Below, in pieces: positions 1 through 4,453 of a DNA stretch of 5,601 nucleotides (its first letter is position 1; every line of letters starts with the position of its first letter). A model generated the notes under the pieces. It was not told the origin of the DNA, ran no database searches, and worked only from the letters and a program-made list of their open reading frames with translations. Source of the DNA: Pelagibacteraceae bacterium (GTDB taxonomy: Bacteria; Pseudomonadota; Alphaproteobacteria; Pelagibacterales; Pelagibacteraceae); assembly GCA_008638025.1 (NCBI GenBank), contig VTPF01000050.1:1-5601 (forward strand), read 5' to 3'. The position numbers and the translations under genes were made by a program.

Positions 1-653
1 TAACTAAAGAAATTATAAAAAAAAACCCAAAAAAATTTTTAGCTATAGAAATTGACACTTCATTAAAAGAAAAGTTAGAAAAACTATTCTTAAAAAAAAA
101 TCATAAGTTAATTTTTGGAGATGCGCTAAAATTCAATGAAAATAATTATTTTAAAAAAAATGCAATTATTATTGGTAATTTGCCATATAATATTTCTCTA
201 AAATTACTTACAAAATGGATTTTTCAATATTTGTCAAATAACTGGTTTGATGAAATGGTGCTTATGTTTCAAAAAGAAGTTGGGGAAAGATTAACTTCAT
301 TAGAAAACTCAAAAAAATATGGAAGAATTACACTTTTAACCTCTTCAATATTTGAAGTAAAAAAAATTTTAGATATAAATAAAAAAGATTTTTATCCTTC
401 TCCAAAAGTTGATTCTGTTCTATTGTCATTTAAGCCTTTAAAAAAACCATTTTTTAACTCTTCAAATATCTATAAACTAGAATATTTAACAAAAACCTTT
501 TTTTCTAATAGAAGAAAAAAAATTAAAAATAAAATTATTAAAATATTCGATCAGACAATAATTGATAAATATAACTTAAAACAATACTATGATTTACGAG
601 CTGAAAATATTGACAAAAATATTTTCTTTTTTTTGGCTAAGCTAATAAATTGA
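1..653 (+). CDS. rsmA: 16S rRNA (adenine(1518)-N6/adenine(1519)-N6)-dimethyltransferase RsmA/KsgA, 5'-truncated
   Basis: This is the C-terminal 216 residues of the SAM-dependent enzyme that dimethylates the two adjacent adenines in the 3'-terminal hairpin of 16S rRNA late in 30S assembly. The reading frame is open from base 3 to the TGA at 651-653; bases 1-2 finish a preceding codon. Family motifs appear in order: AIEID (fragment residues 14-18, the acidic SAM-binding strand), FGDAL (38-42), GNLPYNIS (58-65, the N-L-P-Y motif next to the target adenine), FQKEVGERL, YGRITLLTS, YPSPKVDSV, FFSNRRKKIKN and a C-terminal DLRAEN. Full-length homologues are about 260-280 residues, so about 50 N-terminal residues, including the glycine-rich SAM loop, lie left of the window. 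The TTG at 180 encodes the Leu of NLPYN and is not a start. The gene converges on gmk with 2 bases between stops. No terminator hairpin is visible. An A9 run at 17-25 keeps frame. Confidence 0.95.
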   Translation, partial: TKEIIKKNPKKFLAIEIDTSLKEKLEKLFLKKNHKLIFGDALKFNENNYFKKNAIIIGNLPYNISLKLLTKWIFQYLSNNWFDEMVLMFQKEVGERLTSLENSKKYGRITLLTSSIFEVKKILDINKKDFYPSPKVDSVLLSFKPLKKPFFNSSNIYKLEYLTKTFFSNRRKKIKNKIIKIFDQTIIDKYNLKQYYDLRAENIDKNIFFFLAKLIN

Positions 654-655
654 AA

Positions 656-1258
656 TTAATATTTGCTGATTGTTTGCATATGTGGTTTCAAAACATGATT
701 GCTAATAATATTTTGGATTTTTGAGAGACAATTTTTAAGATTATCATTTACAACTGCATAATCATACTCACTCCAATGCATTATTTCTCTTTTTGCTTTG
801 CTCATTCTTTTATTTACAAAAGCTTTACTCTTCTCTCTTTTTGACAATCTTCTTTTTAATTCTTTAAGTGATGGAGGTAAAATAAAAATACTGATTAAGT
901 CTTTGGTAAATTTTTTTTTTATTTGTCTTGCTCCTTGCCAATCAATATCAAACAAAATATTTTTCCCTTTTTTCAAATCAATAATAATTTGAGATTTTAG
1001 AGTTCCATAATAATTATCAAAAACTTTTGCATGTTCTAAAAATAGTTTTTTTTTTACTTTTTCTTTAAAATCTTTTAAACTAACAAATTTATAATCAATT
1101 CCGTTTACTTCCCCGCTTCTTGGTTTTCTTGTTGTTAAAGATACAGAAAGCTTAACGTTGGGAATCTTATTAACCAAATGTTTTGTGATTGTTGTTTTTC
1201 CTGCTCCTGAAGGAGAAGAAATAACTATTAAAATTCCTTTTGTTTTTAATTTTAACAA
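656..1258 (-). CDS. gmk: Guanylate kinase
   Basis: Guanylate kinase transfers a phosphate from ATP to GMP or dGMP to give GDP or dGDP in the cytoplasm, on the path to GTP. At 200 residues it has the usual length. The P-loop is SPSGAGKT (residues 15-22). The GMP-binding segment TTRKPRSGEVNGIDY (42-56) carries the conserved arginines R44 and R47, followed by LEHAKVFDNYYGT (74-86), the DIDWQGA signature (104-110), the lid segment ILPPSLKELKRRLSKR (126-141) and EYDYAVVNDNL (164-174). The start is TTG at 1258-1256. No ATG, GTG or other TTG lies between the acpP stop and the P-loop, and no clear Shine-Dalgarno precedes it, so translation probably depends on ribosomes finishing acpP. It is last in the fabD-fabG-acpP-gmk cluster. 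The acpP TAG is in the same frame, one TTT codon upstream. Two A10 runs on the sense strand (plus coordinates 911-920 and 1046-1055) fall in lysine-rich coding. Confidence 0.95.
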   Translation of the reverse strand: MLKLKTKGILIVISSPSGAGKTTITKHLVNKIPNVKLSVSLTTRKPRSGEVNGIDYKFVSLKDFKEKVKKKLFLEHAKVFDNYYGTLKSQIIIDLKKGKNILFDIDWQGARQIKKKFTKDLISIFILPPSLKELKRRLSKREKSKAFVNKRMSKAKREIMHWSEYDYAVVNDNLKNCLSKIQNIISNHVLKPHMQTISKY

Positions 1259-1261
1259 AAA

Positions 1262-1498
1262 CTACTTGCCGGCTTTTTCAATAAATTTTATAGCATCGCC
1301 AACAGTAAGTATTTTTTCAGCTTCACTGTCAGAAATTTCAGCACCAAACTCTTCTTCAAATGCCATTACTAACTCAACCGTGTCCAAACTATCAGCTCCT
1401 AAATCATCGATAAAACTTGCATCATCAGTAACTTTTGATGCATCGACTCCTAAATGGTCTACAATAATTTTTTTAATCTTCTCACTTACATCGCTCAT
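1262..1498 (-). CDS. acpP: Acyl carrier protein
   Basis: This small acidic protein carries the growing acyl chain on a 4'-phosphopantetheine arm during type II fatty acid synthesis and also donates acyl groups to lipid synthesis. It has 78 residues, the usual length. The attachment site is Ser37 in [22 protein letters not shown] (residues 31-52), the classical D-S-L context that holo-ACP synthase modifies and that FabD, FabG and other enzymes recognise along helix II. The rest matches a typical alphaproteobacterial ACP, ending KFIEKAGK. The start is ATG at 1498-1496, preceded by AAAGGA six bases upstream. A 59-base spacer separates it from fabG, the longest gap in this cluster. That gap and the clear ribosome site fit the high ACP demand of cells. 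A TATAAA at plus 1518-1523 could be a -10, but no good -35 pairs with it. The stop is TAG, directly followed in frame by gmk; fabF is not next to it. Confidence 0.97.
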   Translation of the reverse strand: MSDVSEKIKKIIVDHLGVDASKVTDDASFIDDLGADSLDTVELVMAFEEEFGAEISDSEAEKILTVGDAIKFIEKAGK

Positions 1499-1504
1499 AA
1501 TTTA

Positions 1505-1510
1505 TCCTTT
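1505..1510 (-). promoter_or_regulatory. Shine-Dalgarno site of acpP
   Basis: On the minus strand AAAGGA lies 6 bases before the acpP ATG. It is the only clear Shine-Dalgarno sequence in the minus-strand cluster; fabD, fabG and gmk lack one. It supports the chosen acpP start and suggests that acpP is initiated independently and strongly. Confidence 0.7.
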
Positions 1511-1557
1511 TTTTAATTTTATATATTTATTTCCTTTAGATTAATAAATTGAATTAA

Positions 1558-2298
1558 TCAAGCCATATACATTCCACCATTAATATGCAATGTTTCACCA
1601 GTTATATACTTGGATATTTCTGAAGCTAAAAACACCACTCCATTTGCAACATCTTCTCCTGTACCCATTTTTTCCATTGGTATAGTTTTTAAAAGTATAT
1701 TTTTATAATCATCTTTAAGGACTGAAGTCATATCACTTTCAATAAAACCTGGAGAAATACAGTTTATTCTAATGTTCTTTTTTGCATATTCTCTTGCTAA
1801 AGATTTAGACATTGCAATCACAGCAGCCTTGGAGCTAGTGTAATTAACCTGTCCAGCATTACCCAAATGAGCAACAACAGAGGTTATATTTATAATTGAG
1901 CCACTTTTATTTTTAATCATAACTTTTATTGCCTCTTGGCACATTAAAAAGCTAGTTGTGAGATTTAAATCGATAACTTGAGACCAATCCTCCTTGCTCA
2001 TTCTTATTGCAATATTATCTTTTGTTATTCCGGCATTGTTAATCAAAACATCAACTCCTCCTAGCATGCTCGTGGCATCCTTAAACATCTCGGCTAGCTT
2101 CGAATGATCATTAAGATTGAATTGAATGGCATGTATGCCGGTATATTTTTTTTTAACTTTATCTAAATTCTCTTGATTTGAACCAATAATTAAAACTTCC
2201 GATCCCAAGGCATATAACTTTTCTAAAATTGATAATCCTATGCCTCTGGATCCTCCTGTTAATATAATTTTTTTATTTTTTAACTTTAAATCAATCAT
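1558..2298 (-). CDS. fabG: 3-oxoacyl-[acyl-carrier-protein] reductase FabG
   Basis: FabG is a short-chain dehydrogenase/reductase that uses NADPH to reduce 3-oxoacyl-ACP to 3-hydroxyacyl-ACP, the first reduction in each round of fatty acid elongation. At 246 residues it has the standard length. The Rossmann dinucleotide motif TGGSRGIG is at residues 14-21 and the structural NNAG motif at 87-90. The catalytic tetrad is complete: N112 (DLNLT), S140 (NITS), Y153 and K157 (YTSSK). The substrate-loop motif ISPGFIESDM (181-190) and the C-terminal HINGGMYMA (238-246) are typical of FabG rather than of other SDR enzymes, and the neighbours fabD and acpP settle the assignment. The ATG at 2298-2296 overlaps the TGA of fabD by four bases (ATGA). 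With no Shine-Dalgarno upstream, translational coupling to fabD is likely. The stop is TGA at 1560-1558. Confidence 0.96.
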   Translation of the reverse strand: MIDLKLKNKKIILTGGSRGIGLSILEKLYALGSEVLIIGSNQENLDKVKKKYTGIHAIQFNLNDHSKLAEMFKDATSMLGGVDVLINNAGITKDNIAIRMSKEDWSQVIDLNLTTSFLMCQEAIKVMIKNKSGSIINITSVVAHLGNAGQVNYTSSKAAVIAMSKSLAREYAKKNIRINCISPGFIESDMTSVLKDDYKNILLKTIPMEKMGTGEDVANGVVFLASEISKYITGETLHINGGMYMA

Positions 2299-3221
2299 AA
2301 TTTATTTTTTAAATCTTCTAAATTACTAAAATTTTTTATTGATATATCCTTATTAAATCTTTTTAACATTCCACTTAAAGATTTTCCAGGTCCAACCTCA
2401 ATAAAATTATATACTTGATTTGCAAACATATATTCCATTATTTCTCTCCATCTTACTTTTTTATAAATTTGTTCAATTAATAATTTTTTAATAAGTTGAG
2501 AATTATTAGTCTCCAATGAATTAACATTTGATACAATAGGTATTTTTGGATTTTTTAATTTTAATTGCATTATTAGTTCTTCCATTTTTTCAGATGCTGG
2601 TTTCATCAAGCTGCAATGAAACGGTGCCGAAACAGGAAGTAAAATAGTTTTTTTTTTAATTTTATTTTTTATTTCTATACAACATTTGTCAACTTCTTCT
2701 TTATTTCCACTAATTACAATTTGCCCTGGACAATTATCATTTGATATTTCAACAGAAGTAAAATGACCCTGTTTTATAATTTCTTCAATTTCAGAGCTCT
2801 CAGAACCCAATATTGCTGCCATCGCCCCATCACCAGCTTTAACAGCATTTTGCATCGCATTTCCTCTAGCTTTTAAAATGATTGCGGCATCTTTTAATGA
2901 AATAGAATCTGAACAAACAAGGGCAGTATATTCCCCTAGTGAATGTCCTGCGCAAAAATCAAAGTCTTCTATTTTAATACCGTTTGTTTCTTGAAGAACT
3001 TTAAAAATAGCAACACCAGTTGCCATAATGGCTGGCTGTGTATTGGTAGTTAAGTTTATATCTCCCTTAGAATCTTCAAAAATTATAGAGCTCAAGCTTA
3101 AATTTAAGCTTTCATCTACTTCGTCATAAATTTGTTTCGCTACCTTAAAATTTTTATAAAAATCATGACCCATGCCAACATATTGGGAGCCTTGGCCTGG
3201 AAATAATATAGATTTTTTCAA
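2295..3221 (-). CDS. fabD: Malonyl-CoA:ACP transacylase FabD
   Basis: FabD moves the malonyl group from malonyl-CoA to ACP, supplying the extender unit for fatty acid synthesis. The 308-residue protein matches the family length. Motifs in order: FPGQGSQ (7-13), QPAIM (62-66), the nucleophile elbow GHSLGEY (92-98) with catalytic Ser94, R119 (LKARG) that binds the malonyl carboxylate, NCPGQIVISG (163-172), the catalytic His202 in SAPFHCSLM, and VGPGKSLSGMLKR near the C-terminus (276-288). The start is taken as TTG at 3221-3219. In this frame the upstream codons back to a stop at about 3271 contain no ATG, GTG or other TTG, and the next Met (residue 17) would cut off the GQGSQ motif. No Shine-Dalgarno is visible. 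It heads the minus-strand cluster, and its TGA overlaps the fabG ATG by four bases. An A10 run on the sense strand (plus 2648-2657) encodes lysines near residue 190. Confidence 0.96.
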   Translation of the reverse strand: MKKSILFPGQGSQYVGMGHDFYKNFKVAKQIYDEVDESLNLSLSSIIFEDSKGDINLTTNTQPAIMATGVAIFKVLQETNGIKIEDFDFCAGHSLGEYTALVCSDSISLKDAAIILKARGNAMQNAVKAGDGAMAAILGSESSEIEEIIKQGHFTSVEISNDNCPGQIVISGNKEEVDKCCIEIKNKIKKKTILLPVSAPFHCSLMKPASEKMEELIMQLKLKNPKIPIVSNVNSLETNNSQLIKKLLIEQIYKKVRWREIMEYMFANQVYNFIEVGPGKSLSGMLKRFNKDISIKNFSNLEDLKNKL

Positions 3222-3243
3222 TTTATTAGTTTTTTTAAATAGC

Positions 3244-3270
3244 TTGATATGATTAGCATTATAATATAAT
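3244..3270 (+). promoter_or_regulatory. Predicted sigma70-type promoter for the rpsF-rpsR-rplI cluster
   Basis: Two overlapping perfect TATAAT hexamers occur on the plus strand at 3260-3265 and 3265-3270. TTGATA at 3244-3249 matches the -35 consensus in five of six positions, but its spacer to the second TATAAT is only 15 bases, shorter than ideal. Initiation near 3276 would give a leader of about 28 bases before the rpsF ATG. The -10 region is shared with the fabD promoter on the other strand. Confidence 0.45.
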
Positions 3271-3289
3271 TAACAACTTTTTTTAGCAA
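3261..3289 (-). promoter_or_regulatory. Predicted sigma70-type promoter for the fabD-fabG-acpP-gmk cluster
   Basis: Reading the minus strand, TTGCTA (plus 3289-3284) resembles a -35 box and TATTAT (plus 3266-3261) a -10 box, with a 17-base spacer. Transcription would start near 3254, leaving a leader of about 33 bases before the fabD TTG. The spacer lies between two divergent genes, so a promoter for each direction is expected here. In such A+T-rich sequence -10-like hexamers are common, so the exact boxes are tentative. Confidence 0.5.
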
Positions 3290-3304
3290 GAAAACATTAA
3301 TTTT

Positions 3305-3628
3305 ATGAACTTCTACGAGCATACGTACATAACTACACCAGAATTAAGTTTGCAAGAAATAGAAAATATAAGAAAAAAAATTAATGATATTCTTGAAAAA
3401 AATCATAGCAAAATACTAAAAGAAGAAGACTGGGGAATAAGATCTTTAGCATATCCAATTAATAAGAACACAAAAGGAAAATATAATAATATTTATATAG
3501 AGGGAAACAATAAAGTAATTAAAGAAATTGAGCAATTTGAAAGATACGATGAGAGAGTAATAAAATTTTTATCAATTAAAATAAAAAAAATTCCTGAAGA
3601 AAGTTCAGAACTAGTCAAAAATTTATAA
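3305..3628 (+). CDS. rpsF: 30S ribosomal protein bS6
   Basis: bS6 is a small-subunit protein that pairs with bS18 on the platform of the 30S subunit, at the central domain of 16S rRNA. At 107 residues it lies in the family range. Recognisable elements are the N-terminal strand FYEHTYIT (3-10), the DWGIRSLAYPINKNTKGKY block (42-60) with the conserved Y-P-I, and the second helix/strand FERYDERVIKFLSIKI (78-93). The ATG at 3305 gives the expected N-terminus. Only an A-rich stretch precedes it, with no strong Shine-Dalgarno. It opens the plus-strand cluster, and rpsR follows after 3 bases. No priB lies between rpsF and rpsR, unlike the enterobacterial operon. The leader looks too short for the structured S6:S18-binding autoregulatory RNA known in some bacteria. 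Confidence 0.93.
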   Translation: MNFYEHTYITTPELSLQEIENIRKKINDILEKNHSKILKEEDWGIRSLAYPINKNTKGKYNNIYIEGNNKVIKEIEQFERYDERVIKFLSIKIKKIPEESSELVKNL

Positions 3629-3631
3629 ATC

Positions 3632-3910
3632 ATGAAAAGAAAAAAAGATAAAAAAAAATTTAACAAGTCTGGAGCAAATTCTTTATTTAACAAAAGTAAT
3701 CAAAGACAAAGTAAATCTTGTCCTTTGAGTGGAAAAAATGCACCTGAAATAAATTATAAGAATTTAAAATTATTAAAAAAATATGTATCTGATACTGCTA
3801 AAATTTTACCAAGCAGAATAACTAATGTATCGCTTGGAAAACAAAGAGCTTTATCTAAAGAAATAAAAAAAGCAAGAGTATTGGCATTAATGCCATACGT
3901 CGGAGATTAA
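3632..3910 (+). CDS. rpsR: 30S ribosomal protein bS18
   Basis: bS18 forms a heterodimer with bS6 and binds the central domain of 16S rRNA. The conserved core [61 protein letters not shown] runs from residue 30 to 90, including the family signature around KILPSRIT (57-64). The SGxNAPxIxYK segment resembles alphaproteobacterial S18. At 92 residues it is longer than the 75-residue E. coli protein; the extra length is a lysine- and asparagine-rich N-terminus (residues 1-29), probably disordered and RNA-binding. The ATG at 3632 lies 3 bases after the rpsF stop with no Shine-Dalgarno, which suggests coupled translation and balanced S6 and S18 output. The TAA at 3908-3910 is followed after 2 bases by rplI. 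Confidence 0.95.
   Translation: MKRKKDKKKFNKSGANSLFNKSNQRQSKSCPLSGKNAPEINYKNLKLLKKYVSDTAKILPSRITNVSLGKQRALSKEIKKARVLALMPYVGD
3902..3905 (+). promoter_or_regulatory. Shine-Dalgarno site of rplI
   Basis: GGAG lies within the last codons of rpsR, 7 bases before the rplI ATG at 3913. It is the clearest ribosome site in the plus-strand cluster and fixes the rplI start. Confidence 0.65.
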
Positions 3911-3912
3911 AA

Positions 3913-4365
3913 ATGGAAGTAATACTACTAGAAAATATAAAAAAATTAGGAAGCATTGGTCAGAAAGTTAATGTTAAAGCTGGGTATGCAAGAAATTTTC
4001 TTTTAAAAAATAAAAAGGCATTGCTAGCAAATAAACAAAATATTGAATACTTTGAAAAACAAAAATCTGAAATCAACAAAAAAAATGAGATTGAAAAAGA
4101 AAAGGCTAAAGAAGTCTCAAAATTAATAAATAATGTTGAATTTGAAATTTTTAAGGAAGCAATGGAAAATGGTCAACTTTACGGAGCTATAAATATTAAA
4201 GAAATTATTACAATAATCAAAAATTCAAAAAATGTTGATATATCTTCAAATCAAGTTGAGATAAAAGGACAAATTAAAACCACTGGAGTTTCCAAAGTTT
4301 ATATAAATTTACACGCTGACGTTCAGGCTTTGATTAATCTAAATGTTAAACCAAAAGTAGAATAA
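3913..4365 (+). CDS. rplI: 50S ribosomal protein bL9
   Basis: bL9 binds 23S rRNA near the base of the L1 stalk and extends from the 50S surface; in E. coli its loss affects frame maintenance. The 150 residues match the usual length (149 in E. coli). The N-terminal RNA-binding domain is MEVILLENIKKLGSIGQKVNVKAGYARNFLL (1-31), containing the family signature with GYARNFL at 24-30. A long charged connecting helix follows (about 41-72, rich in E and K). The C-terminal domain shows GQLYGAINIKEI (87-98, compare GKLFGSIGTRDI in E. coli) and IKTTGVSKVYINLHADV (121-137). The ATG at 3913 has GGAG 7 bases upstream. It ends the ribosomal part of the cluster; an 88-base spacer then leads to dnaB, with no terminator hairpin visible. 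Confidence 0.96.
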   Translation: MEVILLENIKKLGSIGQKVNVKAGYARNFLLKNKKALLANKQNIEYFEKQKSEINKKNEIEKEKAKEVSKLINNVEFEIFKEAMENGQLYGAINIKEIITIIKNSKNVDISSNQVEIKGQIKTTGVSKVYINLHADVQALINLNVKPKVE

Positions 4366-4382
4366 CATTTTCTAAAAATTAG

Positions 4383-4413
4383 TTAACTTTTCCACATTAA
4401 TACAAATTATAAT
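4383..4413 (+). promoter_or_regulatory. Possible promoter for dnaB
   Basis: The 88-base rplI-dnaB spacer (4366-4453) contains a perfect TATAAT at 4408-4413. The best upstream partner is TTAACT at 4383-4388, a weak -35 with a long 19-base spacer. The expected start near 4420 would leave a leader of about 34 bases. Because every other spacer on this strand is 2-3 bases, the longer gap itself suggests a regulatory role. Read-through from the ribosomal genes remains possible. Confidence 0.3.
4388..4396 (+). promoter_or_regulatory. DnaA-box-like 9-mer upstream of dnaB
   Basis: TTTTCCACA matches the DnaA box TTATCCACA at eight of nine positions. It overlaps the last base of the candidate -35 and runs toward the -10, so bound DnaA could repress or modulate dnaB. 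A single near-match in A+T-rich DNA may be chance; several are expected per few kilobases. Confidence 0.2.
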
Positions 4414-4453
4414 TTTATTGAACAGCCGTACCTTTGTAATAAACTCAAAGTAA

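Noticed and set aside
180..653. A short methyltransferase gene starting at TTG 180
   Set aside because: The frame is open upstream to the window edge and encodes the conserved AIEID and FGDAL motifs; the TTG is the Leu of NLPYN.
798..992. Plus-strand open frame of 64 codons inside gmk
   Set aside because: It is antisense to conserved guanylate kinase motifs and its Phe/Leu-rich product reflects the lysine-rich sense strand.
1158..1544. Plus-strand open frame of 128 codons over acpP and the start of gmk
   Set aside because: It is antisense to two confidently identified genes, has a low-complexity hydrophobic product with no recognisable motif, and no supporting ribosome site.
3276..3304. S6:S18-binding autoregulatory leader upstream of rpsF
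   Set aside because: The probable leader is only about 28 bases, with no CCG-containing bulge or stable stem visible.
3493..3693. Minus-strand open frame of 66 codons across rpsF and rpsR
   Set aside because: It is antisense to two ribosomal protein genes; the hydrophobic product mirrors A-rich sense codons, not a real membrane protein.
4418..4450. LexA-type operator near GAAC at 4420-4423 upstream of dnaB
   Set aside because: The second half-site at the required N7 spacing is missing, so neither the alphaproteobacterial nor the E. coli LexA pattern is met.
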